Positions 8,200 through 17,171 of a stretch of DNA of 42,698 nt are shown in pieces. Every line of letters begins with the position of its first letter. Positions within the stretch are counted from its first letter, which is position 1. Source of the stretch: an uncultured Lachnospiraceae bacterium (GTDB lineage: Bacteria; Bacillota; Clostridia; Lachnospirales; Lachnospiraceae); NCBI GenBank assembly GCA_947384285.1, contig CANDGI010000025.1, positions 1-42,698 on the forward strand, written 5' to 3'. A program made the translations under genes and the position numbers. The notes below the pieces were generated by a model. The model ran no database searches. It worked only from the letters and a program-made list of their open reading frames with translations, and was not told the DNA's origin.

Positions 8200-9825
8200 A
8201 TGATGAAAGAAAAATGGTGGAGAAACAGTGTTGCATATCAGATATATCCCCGAAGCTTCTGTGACAGCAATGGAGATGGAATCGGCGATATTAACGGTAT
8301 CCGTTCAAAATTATGGTACTTGGAGGAATTGGGCGTCGACGTAATCTGGCTCAGCCCCATCTATGCTTCCCCTGGCGCTGACAATGGCTATGACATCTGT
8401 GATTACTACAACATATCGCCGGAGTACGGAACCATGGAGGATATGAAGGCTCTGATTCAGGAATGTGAAAATCGTGGCATTAAAATCATTATGGATCTTG
8501 TTGTGAACCATACTTCAGATGAGCACCCCTGGTTTGTGGAAGCCAAAAAATCAAAGGACAATCCATACAGGGATTTTTATATCTGGAGAGAGGGTGGAAC
8601 GGGCAATCCGCCCAATGGGCTGGAATCTTGTTTTGGCGGCAGCGCATGGGAGTATTCCCAGGAAACGGGAGAGTATTATCTCCATTTCTTTCATAAAAAA
8701 CAGCCGGACTTAAATTGGGAAAATGAAACGATGCGCAAAGAAATCTGGAAAATGATGAATTACTGGATTGATATGGGCATCGGCGGTTTCCGGATGGATG
8801 TGATTGATATGATTGGAAAAGTTCCAGATCAGGAGATTAAGGAAAACGGCCCGAAGCTTCATGAATATCTCCAGGAAATGAACCGGGAGACATTCGGAGA
8901 TAAAAATTTGATGACCGTAGGTGAATGCTGGGGAGCGGATACCAGGAATGGCAGCTTATACTCTGACCCAGAGAGAAAAGAGCTGGATATGATTTTCCAA
9001 TTTGAGCAGATCATGATTGACCAGGTTCCCGGGAAACAGAAGTGGGATTTGCAGCCTCTTGATCTAAAAAGGTTAAAGGAGGTATTTGCAAAATGGCAGA
9101 AAGCATTGGACAAAAAAGGATGGAACAGCCTTTTCTGGAACAATCATGACCTTCCCCGAATCGTCTCCAGATGGGGGAATGATAAGGAATACCGGGTAGA
9201 GTCTGCAAAGATGCTGGCTACAGCGCTCCATGGAATGAAAGGAACTCCTTATATTTACCAGGGGGAAGAAATAGGAATGACTAACTATCCGTTTTTGCGC
9301 ATAGAAGATTTTACAGATGTGGAATCTTTGAATATGTACCAGGAACGGAAGGAAAAGGGGTATCGGGAAGAAGAGATTATGGAGTCCCTTCGGGCAAAAT
9401 CAAGGGATAATGCCAGGACATCCATGCAGTGGAACGACAGCCGTGAAGCAGGATTTACAACAGGGAAGCCCTGGTACAGGGTGAATCCCAATTATACAGA
9501 AATCAATGCCGAACAAGCATTAAAGGATCCAGATTCCATTTTCTATTATTATCAGAAATTAATCAGCCTTCGGAAAAAGGAACCTATTTTAACAGAAGGA
9601 ACCTTTGAACTGCTCTGCCCGGAAGATGAACATATTTTTGCCTATACAAGGGAATGGGAAGGAAAAAAATGGCTCGCGGCATGCAGCTTTTATGAGAAGC
9701 AGGTTTGCTTTTCCTATCCCGGGCAGGGAAAAGTGGTAATATCCAATTACGGGCAGGAAGCGGTAACCAGCCTGGAGCAGATAGAGCTGCGCCCTTATGA
9801 AGCAGCCATCTATGAAATCATATAA
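8200..9825 (+). CDS. malL: oligo-1,6-glucosidase / alpha-glucosidase (GH13 subfamily 31 type)
   Basis: A 541-residue intracellular glucosidase without a signal peptide. Start ATG 8200 (or the adjacent ATG 8203) follows AGCGAGG. N-terminal WWRNSVAYQIYPRSFCDSNG is typical of oligo-1,6-glucosidases. Conserved GH13 regions are present: MDLVVNHTSD (region I), FRMDVID with nucleophile D200 (II), GECWG with acid/base E242 (III), NNHD with D317 (IV) and QPDLNW (V). A valine directly after the nucleophile is the residue usually linked to alpha-1,6 specificity; alpha-1,4 enzymes usually have threonine there. It probably finishes degradation of isomalto-oligosaccharides released by the pullulanase system. 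It diverges from the AraC gene, whose product is the likely regulator. No sugar transporter lies in the window. Confidence 0.92.
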   Translation: MMKEKWWRNSVAYQIYPRSFCDSNGDGIGDINGIRSKLWYLEELGVDVIWLSPIYASPGADNGYDICDYYNISPEYGTMEDMKALIQECENRGIKIIMDLVVNHTSDEHPWFVEAKKSKDNPYRDFYIWREGGTGNPPNGLESCFGGSAWEYSQETGEYYLHFFHKKQPDLNWENETMRKEIWKMMNYWIDMGIGGFRMDVIDMIGKVPDQEIKENGPKLHEYLQEMNRETFGDKNLMTVGECWGADTRNGSLYSDPERKELDMIFQFEQIMIDQVPGKQKWDLQPLDLKRLKEVFAKWQKALDKKGWNSLFWNNHDLPRIVSRWGNDKEYRVESAKMLATALHGMKGTPYIYQGEEIGMTNYPFLRIEDFTDVESLNMYQERKEKGYREEEIMESLRAKSRDNARTSMQWNDSREAGFTTGKPWYRVNPNYTEINAEQALKDPDSIFYYYQKLISLRKKEPILTEGTFELLCPEDEHIFAYTREWEGKKWLAACSFYEKQVCFSYPGQGKVVISNYGQEAVTSLEQIELRPYEAAIYEII

Positions 9826-10039
9826 TGGGAAATAATTATGGTGAGCCGCCGGTTTCAGACCTTTGCAGAACGCGGTCTGATGAAAGATGAGTTCTGCTAT
9901 TGGTAAAGCTATATATAAATTTCTTTATGACGTCAAGAACGGGAGATGAAATGCAGGCGCAGAAAATCAGCAGTAGCAAAAACAGCTCTTTTGTGGTAAA
10001 CTGGGAAACAACGGAATTTGCAGATAAAGGAGAATCACA
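9826..10039 (+). other. 214-bp intergenic region with interleaved inverted repeats
   Basis: Two 7-bp inverted repeats interleave: TCAGACC 9855-9861 with GGTCTGA 9874-9880, and GCAGAAC 9865-9871 with GTTCTGC 9891-9897. The second stem starts in the loop of the first, which is the topology of an H-type pseudoknot. A 22-codon frame beginning at ATG 9838 and ending with TAA at 9904-9906 overlaps these, but has no ribosome binding site. The rest holds no gene; AAAGGAG before 10040 serves the thioesterase. Confidence 0.4.
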
Positions 10040-10429
10040 ATGTTAGAAGCAGGAATCAAAGGATACCAGGAAATGACAGTAACCACAAAGGATACAGCAA
10101 AGGTGTATAAAAGCGGCACCTTAGATGTGCTTGCAACGCCCCGGATGGCGGCCTTGATGGAGGAAACCGCATGGAAGAGCGTGGCGGAGCATTTGGATAC
10201 GGGGATGGGAACCGTAGGAATCCAGCTGAACCTGGAACATCTTGCGCCTACCCCGGCAGGAATGAAAATATGGTGCGAGACAGTGTTAAAGGAAGTGGAG
10301 GGGCGGAAGCTTTCCTTTGACATTACAGTATATGATGAGGCAGGAAAAATCGGTGAGGGAAGCCATGAACGTTTTATCATAGAGGAAGCAAAGTTCCAGA
10401 ACAAGGCGGACAAAAAGAAAGAGAGATAG
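10040..10429 (+). CDS. hotdog-fold thioesterase (FlK/PaaI-like)
   Basis: A 129-residue single hotdog domain related to the fluoroacetyl-CoA-thioesterase/PaaI-like group: VTTKDTAKVYKSG, LATPRMAALMEETAW in the central helix, and LNLEHLAPTPAG on the following strand. Those proteins hydrolyse short acyl-CoA thioesters with a Thr/Glu/His set; a glutamate (MEETA) and a histidine (EHLAPT) at corresponding places are present. The substrate cannot be read from the sequence. The start is fixed by AAAGGAG 8 nt upstream of the ATG. The next gene starts 14 bp after the stop, so the two are probably co-transcribed. Confidence 0.8.
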   Translation: MLEAGIKGYQEMTVTTKDTAKVYKSGTLDVLATPRMAALMEETAWKSVAEHLDTGMGTVGIQLNLEHLAPTPAGMKIWCETVLKEVEGRKLSFDITVYDEAGKIGEGSHERFIIEEAKFQNKADKKKER

Positions 10430-10443
10430 ATCAGGAAAAAATT

Positions 10444-10845
10444 ATGGTTGAGAAGGATTATATTATGCGCATCATCCATGAAATGGTGCGGACAATTATA
10501 AGGCTGGTGTTTCATAGGGATGAGGAATCCCAGGAAGAGCTGGTATTTTTAGACGGAGCCAATGAGGATTTCTATCAAAAGCTATGCCTTTTGACAGATG
10601 AAGGCAAAATGAATGAAGCGGAAAATCAGCTTTATCAAAGACTGGAACCGGAGGAAATGCTGGAAGAAGAGAACCTGGAAAACTTGAAATTAGCCTTGGC
10701 ATTTTATGATTATCTAAACAACAAGGACAATGATTTTTTGGAAAGCCATGATTATTCCAGAGAGGAGATCCGCGAAGGGATTTGCGATGTGATGAAGCGT
10801 TTCGGGTACGGCGGTTTGGCAGAGACACTGTTGGAGAATCATTAA
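10444..10845 (+). CDS. DUF6483-like protein
   Basis: A 133-residue, mostly helical and acidic cytosolic protein beginning MVEKDYIMRIIHEMVRTIIR. This opening, followed by a tetratricopeptide-like helical body (DEGKMNEAENQLYQRL, NLENLKLALAFYDYL), matches small Clostridia proteins grouped as DUF6483; the family assignment is from memory. The function is unknown. It lies between the thioesterase and the membrane hydrolase with 14-bp and 17-bp gaps, suggesting one transcript of three genes. An alternative in-frame ATG at codon 8 (10465) is possible; the GGAAAAA before 10444 is a weak ribosome binding site. Confidence 0.65.
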   Translation: MVEKDYIMRIIHEMVRTIIRLVFHRDEESQEELVFLDGANEDFYQKLCLLTDEGKMNEAENQLYQRLEPEEMLEEENLENLKLALAFYDYLNNKDNDFLESHDYSREEIREGICDVMKRFGYGGLAETLLENH

Positions 10846-10862
10846 TATCAGGAGAAAAAGTG

Positions 10863-13265
10863 ATGAAAAAAGTAAGGACAGGTCTTTGGCTGATATGGGA
10901 AAAATGCAGAAACATAAAGGAGCGTTTCAGGTTGGTACGGGAAAAATGCAGAAGCATAAAACAGCGTTTCCTGGATTACAGGCAGCGGGCCTGGAAGGAT
11001 ACGGGCAGGCTTCTTTATGTATCAGCCGTTCTTTTATTCAGCATCTGCGTTGGATGTATGGCAGGGACTTTCATGCGTCCGGTATGGATAGGTATGCTGC
11101 TGGTGTTTTTCCTTGCGGTTCCTCTTACGATGGCAGGATTATGGTTTTTGAAAAAATGTATCCAGCTGCTTTTGCGAAACGGCATTACAGAATTTTTATC
11201 CTGGCTGATGCTCTGGCAGGTTTGCCTGATGCTGCTGGCTGGAGATATCCCAGAGGAACAGCTGAGGGCGGCAGCTGGCACTTCCCTGCTGCTTAGCTTG
11301 ATACTGGCAATGCTCTTAAAGAGCCTGTGGGCGCTGATGCATCATAAAGTCCGGGGAAAAACCGTGGCGGCAGTGTTTGCTGCCACGGTAATTTTATCAG
11401 CAGGGGCGTTGGCACTTCTGGCGGGCCAGGGGTTTAAGGACGCTTATATTGAAACTTACCGGAGCCTGGGCGCACAGCAGAAAATAGAAAATGGAGCAGA
11501 GGAGCCTTTGTCAGAGCAGGAGAGGAAAGCCTTTGTGGAGTTTGGGGAGCCAGGCTCTTATACCGTATTGACAGCTTCTTACGGTACAGGGGATGCAGAT
11601 GCATTGGAATCTGGGACGGTGAATATCAGCAGGTTTGCAAAAAACGAGGGGATAGGCGGCTTCTTCAAAGAAAAATACCAGGGGTATCCCTTGACGGAGG
11701 TTCCCTTGTCCGGGATTGTCTGGTATCCCAAGGAGGCATCGGACTGCCCCGTCCTTTTTATTGTCCATGGAAATCACAACTGGGTGACGGATTCCTGCCT
11801 GGGATATGAATATCTGGGAGCTTTTCTGGCTTCCCATGGGTATGTGGTTGTGTCTGTGGATGAAAATGCCTGCAATGGCCTTTCCAGCGAAAATGATGGG
11901 CGGGCGGTATTGCTTTTGGAAAATATCAGGCAGCTGGAAACCTATAACAAGCGAAAGGGCAGCCCATTGTACCAGAAAATGGATTATGATAACCTGGCTC
12001 TGGCCGGGCATTCCAGGGGCGGGGAGGCGGTGGCTGCGGCCTATCTGTTTAATGGTTTGTCCTATTATCCAGACAATGGGAACAGAGCATTTGACTATCA
12101 TTTTTCCATCCGGTCTTTGATTGCTATTGCGCCTACCTGTGGCCAGTACCGGCCTTCTGGCCGGGATGTGGAACTTAAGGATGTGAATTATATGCTTATC
12201 CATGGAGCCAATGACCAGGATGTGAATTCATTTATGGGGATGGAACAGTATGAGAACCTTACGTTCAGTGGGAAAGGAACTTATATCAAAACCTCCCTTT
12301 ACCTGGCAGGGGTCAACCATGGGCAATTTAACTCCCAGTGGGGCAAATATGATTTGATGGAGCCGGTGAACCGTGGGCTGAATGTGAAGAATTTTCTTTC
12401 TCAGCAGGAACAGCAGCAGATTGCAAAAATATTTATCCGGGCATTTCTGGATGAAACTCTTGCTGAAAATGCTGGCAGAGGAAACATCCTGGAGGATGTG
12501 CAAGAACGGGCGGCAGAAAGAGAGCCTTCGGAGGATATTCGGACACAGGCTGCCCAAAGCGGCTCTTCTTGGGATGTGCAAGCTAAGGGGGAGAAGCCCT
12601 ATGGAAGCCTTTTGGTAAACTGCGGAAAATATGAAGAGCTTTTGCCGGAAACCTTATATGTGCAGTCCTATCAGACCTCAGACTTTCTAACGCTTTGTGA
12701 TTTTGAAGAGGATATCCGCCTGGAGACGGGGACGGCTCCAGGAGTCCGGGTGAAGGCGGAGCATGTGGATAGCTGGAGGGAGGAGCTTTTAACCTTTTCA
12801 GACGGAAGCTCCAGGGAAAATCATGCGGCGGTTTTGAAATGGGAGCCAAAAGAGGGGGATTCCAAAGAAAGGGATGGCCAAGCAGAGCTTTGTTTTTCTA
12901 TGCCAGAAATGGATTTCACAGGAAAATGCTTTCAATTTGATGTGATGGATTTGCAGGAGGATTTTACGGAGGAAGAAGCAGAGCTTTTGGAGATGGAAAT
13001 TCTCTTTGAGGACAGAACGGGGAAAGAAACGGTTTTGGATGTGGGAACATACAGCAGGGTGTATCCAGCCTTTTTGGTGCGTTTAAACAAATTGCAGTAT
13101 CTGTGGGATGCAGTGGAATATAAGCATCAGTTCCAGACGGTGTCTATTCCGGCAGAAGCGTTGGAGGGGGTGGACAAAGAAAATATCTGCAAGGTTGTCA
13201 TTCGTTTCCAAGGGGAGGAGGGCAAGGCGGCCGTTGACCATGTGGGAATCCGGGGAGCGTTGTGA
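10863..13265 (+). CDS. membrane-anchored alpha/beta hydrolase with C-terminal beta module
   Basis: An 800-residue protein that begins with a strongly basic cytosolic tail (repeated EKCRNIKERFR / EKCRSIKQRF), then about five hydrophobic helices between residues 50 and 205, then an extracellular alpha/beta hydrolase domain. The nucleophile elbow GHSRGGE contains S384, HGANDQD gives the acid (D451 or nearby), and GVNHGQFN gives H486, so the triad looks complete. Residues about 590-800 form a predicted beta-rich module of unknown role. The hydrolase domain resembles secreted lipase/cutinase-like or BAAT-type esterases, but the substrate is unknown. ATG 10863 follows AGGAGAAAAAG; the longer frame from 10782 overlaps the upstream gene and is not preferred. 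Confidence 0.75.
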   Translation: MKKVRTGLWLIWEKCRNIKERFRLVREKCRSIKQRFLDYRQRAWKDTGRLLYVSAVLLFSICVGCMAGTFMRPVWIGMLLVFFLAVPLTMAGLWFLKKCIQLLLRNGITEFLSWLMLWQVCLMLLAGDIPEEQLRAAAGTSLLLSLILAMLLKSLWALMHHKVRGKTVAAVFAATVILSAGALALLAGQGFKDAYIETYRSLGAQQKIENGAEEPLSEQERKAFVEFGEPGSYTVLTASYGTGDADALESGTVNISRFAKNEGIGGFFKEKYQGYPLTEVPLSGIVWYPKEASDCPVLFIVHGNHNWVTDSCLGYEYLGAFLASHGYVVVSVDENACNGLSSENDGRAVLLLENIRQLETYNKRKGSPLYQKMDYDNLALAGHSRGGEAVAAAYLFNGLSYYPDNGNRAFDYHFSIRSLIAIAPTCGQYRPSGRDVELKDVNYMLIHGANDQDVNSFMGMEQYENLTFSGKGTYIKTSLYLAGVNHGQFNSQWGKYDLMEPVNRGLNVKNFLSQQEQQQIAKIFIRAFLDETLAENAGRGNILEDVQERAAEREPSEDIRTQAAQSGSSWDVQAKGEKPYGSLLVNCGKYEELLPETLYVQSYQTSDFLTLCDFEEDIRLETGTAPGVRVKAEHVDSWREELLTFSDGSSRENHAAVLKWEPKEGDSKERDGQAELCFSMPEMDFTGKCFQFDVMDLQEDFTEEEAELLEMEILFEDRTGKETVLDVGTYSRVYPAFLVRLNKLQYLWDAVEYKHQFQTVSIPAEALEGVDKENICKVVIRFQGEEGKAAVDHVGIRGAL

Positions 13266-13285
13266 AAGAATTTAGGAGGGAACTG

Positions 13286-13319
13286 TTGCGAAGCATACAC
13301 ATTGTGGCTTCGAATTTTT
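13286..13319 (+). terminator. possible terminator hairpin after the hydrolase gene
   Basis: TTGCGAAGC (13286-13294) can pair with GCTTCGAA (13307-13314) across a 12-nt loop, followed by ATTTTTA. The stem is short with one mismatch. Confidence 0.4.
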
Positions 13320-13330
13320 AATCGGCTGTT

Positions 13331-13370
13331 CCTTGCGAAGCTGTAAGGTAAATTGTAAGCAAATTGTAAG
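13331..13370 (+). promoter_or_regulatory. response-regulator-type direct repeats TGTAAG x3 and a dyad
   Basis: TGTAAG occurs at 13342-13347, 13354-13359 and 13365-13370, at 12- and 11-bp steps, as in OmpR-family operators upstream of antimicrobial-peptide ABC transporters. The first copy is also the right arm of the dyad CCTTGC-N6-GTAAGG (13331-13348). The permease ATG lies 37 bp downstream. The response regulator at 17485 is the obvious candidate ligand. Confidence 0.55.
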
Positions 13371-13406
13371 GCTGGCATGTTACCATAGATTCAGGAGGTG
13401 GCAGAC

Positions 13407-16046
13407 ATGCAGAATTATTTACTGGATATTGCGCGAAAAGGCTTGAAGGGGAAGAAGAGGAGCAGCAGCTATCTTTTCCTGGCCTGCTTTTTGTCCGTTG
13501 CATTCGCCGTGCTCAATGTAAGCATTACGGGGAGCCTGAACCAGACACGCCAGGAGCTGCGCTATACCATGTACGGGGAATGGAATGTGGCAGTTTACAG
13601 CCAGGAACCCTTAACGGCGGCCTTACAGGATAAGCGGATACAGTCATATGGCACAGCCCAGATATATGGAGAACTGCTGGATGGCGGCGAGACAGTCCTT
13701 ACAGGAATTGGAACCTTGGATGAAGCCCTGCGAAGCCTTGGGCGTCTGGAAGTGGAAAGCGGCAGGTTTCCCGCGGAAGATAATGAGATTGCCGTAGAAG
13801 CCCATGTCCTGAGCGACCTGGGATATGATTACGAGCTGGGGCAGACCTTAACCTTGCGGATTATGGATAAAAGGCTTATGGATGAACGCAGGAAGGCTAT
13901 GGGTGCTGGCGCGGGGGCTTCGGACAATGGCTTTCAGGCGGCAGGCAATAATGAGGAGGTTATCGTCAAAGAATACATCCTCTGCGGCGTGCTCCGGGAG
14001 TATACGGGGCTTTGGAACAGCGAGCCTTCGGGAGCCGTACTGGCTGGAGCCTGTGTCACAAAACATGCGGCAGAGGAGATTGGAAGCCCCTGCTCCTTCC
14101 AGTATTTCCTGTCCACGGAACAACAGGAGAGCCATGGGCTCTTCCAGCAGTTGAAAAAAGACTATAGCAATACCGTGGAAAACACTTCTGCCTATGGAAC
14201 GCTGGCAAAGGAAGAATACCATTACTTCAACCTTGCCTTGATTTTAATGATCACAATTGCTGCGGTCATTGTCATCTATTCCGTACAATTAAAGGAGCAG
14301 ATGCGCTCTATCCAATTATTCCGTGCCATCGGCGCAACCAAAAAGCAGCTTTCCAGTGTGATTTTTTATGAAACGATGCTGATTTTGGCGCCAGCTGCCC
14401 TGGGAGGGATTGCAGCAGGAAGCCTGGCTGACTGGGGAGTGCTCCGAATTCTGATGGAACAAAGCACCGGAGATTTCTCTGTTTCCATCCCGGCAGCGGT
14501 GATTGTGGGAATACTGCTGCTCTGGTTTGGGGTTGTTTTTGGAGTCCGCTACCTGATTTTTTGTTATTCCTTAAGAGGACGGCTGTCCACGCGAAAGAGG
14601 TTTTTCCCCCAGGCAGGCAGGAGGAGATGGAAAATGCTGGGGCGGCTGTTCCTTTCCTCAGCTGGGATGCTGGCGGTTATCTTTTCTTATATGGAATCAT
14701 TGCCGCCCATTTATATTGATCATCTGTGGTCATGTGTGAATTCCTACGTCATTACCAGCAGCGTCCAGGGGACGCAGGCTGCCTTTGCCACGGATGCATA
14801 TACCGAAAGCATAAAATCCTTGCCTGGAATTGAGAAAATAGTGGCATGGCGCCAGCTTTCTGGCACATTAGAGTTTGCGGGGATTGAGGAAAACCCGTTT
14901 TGTTCCCTGCTGGCAGCACAGCCAGGAACCGATGGAAAAGCAGGGGGAGCGGACGGGGGAGGACTGGAATGCTTCGTCTTTGGAGTTGCCGAGGATAATT
15001 GGGACATGTTTTTTCAATATGTAAAGGGGAAGGCTGACCGGGAGAAATTCAGGGATGGGGAAGCTGTACTTTTGTATATTCCTTACAATACAAAAACAGG
15101 CGTAGAATTGGACGGAAAATTATATCAGGATTTCGGCGTGGCGCCAGGAGATGCCATCACCGTAACCTCCTATGGGCGTGGGGAACTGTCCGAGAGCGGC
15201 TCCGGGCTTATAACAACAGAAAATGGGAATATGCCCTATGAGGAGTATCAGGAGCCAGTGGCAGTCAGCCAGGAAAAGGCGGAGGTGGTGGGAATTATTA
15301 CGGAAGATTTGATGGAGAAGGCTTATCTGAACCTGCCGCCCCACTATTATGCGGTCATTGCGTCCAATGCCTTTGCAAAAAAACTCACGGAGGCTCCAAA
15401 AGACGGCGTCTGGCTGTGTGACGGAAGCTGGAGCAGCCAGGAATATGGATATAACATGGTATCTGTCTATGCCGGGATGGATGCGGGATACCTTTCCACA
15501 GATTACCTGATGGCGAAATCAGCAGCAGAGAATCATCTGGAATTTTCCAACCAGCGGGAACAAAATACCGCATACCGGCAGGAGGCAATACAGACCCTGC
15601 TCCACATATGGATTTGCGGCATATGCATTTTTCTGATTCTAATGCTGATTCTTTTAAACATAGAAATGCTCCATGGGCTGACAAGGAAAAGAGACTTTGC
15701 GCTGCTGCAGGCTATAGGGATGTCCAAGGGGCAGCTCCGCATCCGCCTGGCGGCAAAAAGCCTGCTGGCAAGCCTTTGCTCCTGTCTGATGGGGCATGTG
15801 GGATATTTCCTGTATTTTATTATAAAGCATATAGGGACTTACCGCAGGTTTGCGGCGGAATTAGAATATACGGGAACCTTTGCCAAATTGCTGGAAGACC
15901 AGTTGAAAGCTTCTTATCTGCAAGCTGGCTGGAGCCTGCCTGTGCACCTTTCATTTTGTGTTTTTGGCATGGCCTGTGTGTTCCTTTTGTCCTTTGGATC
16001 GCAGGCCCGGGTATTGAAGGGAAGTATCAGGGAAAATATGTCTTAA
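13407..16046 (+). CDS. ABC transporter permease, FtsX/MacB type (peptide or antimicrobial export)
   Basis: An 879-residue permease with an N-terminal membrane helix (about 20-42), a first FtsX core (about 270-395, including FRAIGATKKQL), a further helix pair near 370-430, a large extracellular region (about 435-715) and a second FtsX core at the C-terminus (about 729-870, including LQAIGMSKGQL). The duplicated FtsX arrangement is that of transporters which remove antimicrobial peptides or export peptides and lipids, using mechanotransmission. ATG 13407 follows AGGAGG at 9 nt; the GTG nine bases upstream overlaps that site. The ATPase gene follows after 16 bp and a two-component system lies 1.4 kb away, so a BceAB-like detoxification or sensing module is likely. 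Confidence 0.88.
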   Translation: MQNYLLDIARKGLKGKKRSSSYLFLACFLSVAFAVLNVSITGSLNQTRQELRYTMYGEWNVAVYSQEPLTAALQDKRIQSYGTAQIYGELLDGGETVLTGIGTLDEALRSLGRLEVESGRFPAEDNEIAVEAHVLSDLGYDYELGQTLTLRIMDKRLMDERRKAMGAGAGASDNGFQAAGNNEEVIVKEYILCGVLREYTGLWNSEPSGAVLAGACVTKHAAEEIGSPCSFQYFLSTEQQESHGLFQQLKKDYSNTVENTSAYGTLAKEEYHYFNLALILMITIAAVIVIYSVQLKEQMRSIQLFRAIGATKKQLSSVIFYETMLILAPAALGGIAAGSLADWGVLRILMEQSTGDFSVSIPAAVIVGILLLWFGVVFGVRYLIFCYSLRGRLSTRKRFFPQAGRRRWKMLGRLFLSSAGMLAVIFSYMESLPPIYIDHLWSCVNSYVITSSVQGTQAAFATDAYTESIKSLPGIEKIVAWRQLSGTLEFAGIEENPFCSLLAAQPGTDGKAGGADGGGLECFVFGVAEDNWDMFFQYVKGKADREKFRDGEAVLLYIPYNTKTGVELDGKLYQDFGVAPGDAITVTSYGRGELSESGSGLITTENGNMPYEEYQEPVAVSQEKAEVVGIITEDLMEKAYLNLPPHYYAVIASNAFAKKLTEAPKDGVWLCDGSWSSQEYGYNMVSVYAGMDAGYLSTDYLMAKSAAENHLEFSNQREQNTAYRQEAIQTLLHIWICGICIFLILMLILLNIEMLHGLTRKRDFALLQAIGMSKGQLRIRLAAKSLLASLCSCLMGHVGYFLYFIIKHIGTYRRFAAELEYTGTFAKLLEDQLKASYLQAGWSLPVHLSFCVFGMACVFLLSFGSQARVLKGSIRENMS

Positions 16047-16062
16047 TCAGGAGGGAATGGAT

Positions 16063-16731
16063 ATGGATACAATTTTGAGGGCGGAACATATAAGGAAGAC
16101 TTATGGCGCATCGTCTGTTCCAGTGGATGCGTTAAATGGGATAGACCTAGCATTTGCAAAGGGGAAGTTTTATTCCATCATTGGAAGGAGTGGTTCTGGA
16201 AAATCAACGCTTTTGCATATCTTAAGCGGGCTGGATGCACCCACCGAAGGGAAGGTATACTTTGAAGGGAAGGATTTGTCAGAATACTCGGACCGGCAGA
16301 TGGCTATTTTCCGCAGAAGGCATATGGGCTTTGTGTTCCAGCAGTACAACCTGATGGAGGAGTATAATGTGCTGGAAAATATCTGCATGCCGGTGAAATT
16401 AGACCAGAGGAAGCCAGACCCTGGGTTTTTGCATACCGTGCTGGAAACCCTGGGTCTTTTGGATAAGCAGGAAAAATATGCCTGCCAGTTGTCTGGCGGG
16501 GAGCAGCAGAGGGTGGCCATTGCCCGTTCCGTCCTGTCCAAGCCGAAAATCATTTTCGCAGATGAGCCCACGGGGAACCTGGACAAAAAGACTGCCTTTG
16601 AAACCCTGGAGCTTCTCATGGAAAGCGCAAAGAAATTCGGGCAGACCTTGATTATGGTGACCCATGACCTTGAGGCTGCCAGAATGTCGGAGGAAGTGAT
16701 AACCATTGAGGATGGAAAGGTAATCAGTTGA
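16063..16731 (+). CDS. ABC transporter ATP-binding protein (MacB/BceA-like)
   Basis: A 222-residue ATPase with Walker A GRSGSGKST, Q-loop VFQQYNLM, signature LSGGEQQRVAIAR, Walker B IIFADEPTGNLD and switch H in VTHD. All key residues are intact. It energises the FtsX-type permease encoded 16 bp upstream. ATG 16063 lies 8 nt after CAGGAGG; the ATG six bases earlier (16057) is too close to it. There is no obvious terminator afterwards. Confidence 0.95.
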   Translation: MDTILRAEHIRKTYGASSVPVDALNGIDLAFAKGKFYSIIGRSGSGKSTLLHILSGLDAPTEGKVYFEGKDLSEYSDRQMAIFRRRHMGFVFQQYNLMEEYNVLENICMPVKLDQRKPDPGFLHTVLETLGLLDKQEKYACQLSGGEQQRVAIARSVLSKPKIIFADEPTGNLDKKTAFETLELLMESAKKFGQTLIMVTHDLEAARMSEEVITIEDGKVIS

Positions 16732-16930
16732 GGGCATGGCTGGAAGTGCTGTATTATTATTGTTATTTTTTCTGGATTGGCGTTTCACTGCTGAAGCAGT
16801 ATCTCTTTATTTCCCCCCCCAAAAAAAAATTTTTCCCAAATCATTGCGCACTTTCTAACGGCCATGTATAATAAAGAATGGTAGGAAGATAGTCTTCTGT
16901 AAGTAATGGGGTGTTAAACTTGAAAGGGAA
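16732..16930. other. non-coding stretch with a homopolymer block
   Basis: No gene is supported here. Positions 16813-16834 consist of eight C, nine A and five T in a row, a site very prone to slippage and sequencing error. Confidence 0.5.
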
Positions 16931-17171
16931 TGGCACATATGGAAATCCAGGTACGATAAGGCGGCCAAGTATTTACAGGGGTTTCCGCAGAAACTAAGGA
17001 ACTCCCTGAGGGATGCAGTTAAAGGCCTGTCATAGAAAGCAGGCATCGATTGAGGGCTGGAAAATACCGTGTAATCTATCGATATATGCAAGATGTGAAG
17101 TGGAAATATGATTCTTATGGAGATTGGAAGCCGTGGAGATATTTACAAATAGAATGGAGGTTGGGAGCATG
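16931..17171 (+). pseudogene. RelE/ParE-type toxin remnant, frameshifted
   Basis: The N-terminal part reads RYDKAAKYLQGFPQKLRNSL, then RDAVKGLS in one frame, and the C-terminal part reads RAGKYRVIYRYMQDVKWKYD in another, ending at the TGA 17169-17171. The pattern of a DKAAKYL helix, then G-K-Y-R-V-I-Y strand, is that of RelE-fold mRNA interferases. At least one frameshift or deletion lies near 17030-17055, and a second shift is needed to join an ATG start near 16931. The gene overlaps its antitoxin partner by the ATGA at 17168-17171. Confidence 0.55.

Noticed and set aside
11511-12203. Minus-strand 230-codon frame opposite the alpha/beta hydrolase
   Set aside because: The plus-strand frame contains a full catalytic triad and an operon context; the antisense frame has no family features or ribosome binding site.
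16170-16706. Minus-strand 178-codon frame opposite the ATPase gene
   Set aside because: The plus strand encodes all Walker and signature motifs, so this is a shadow frame.
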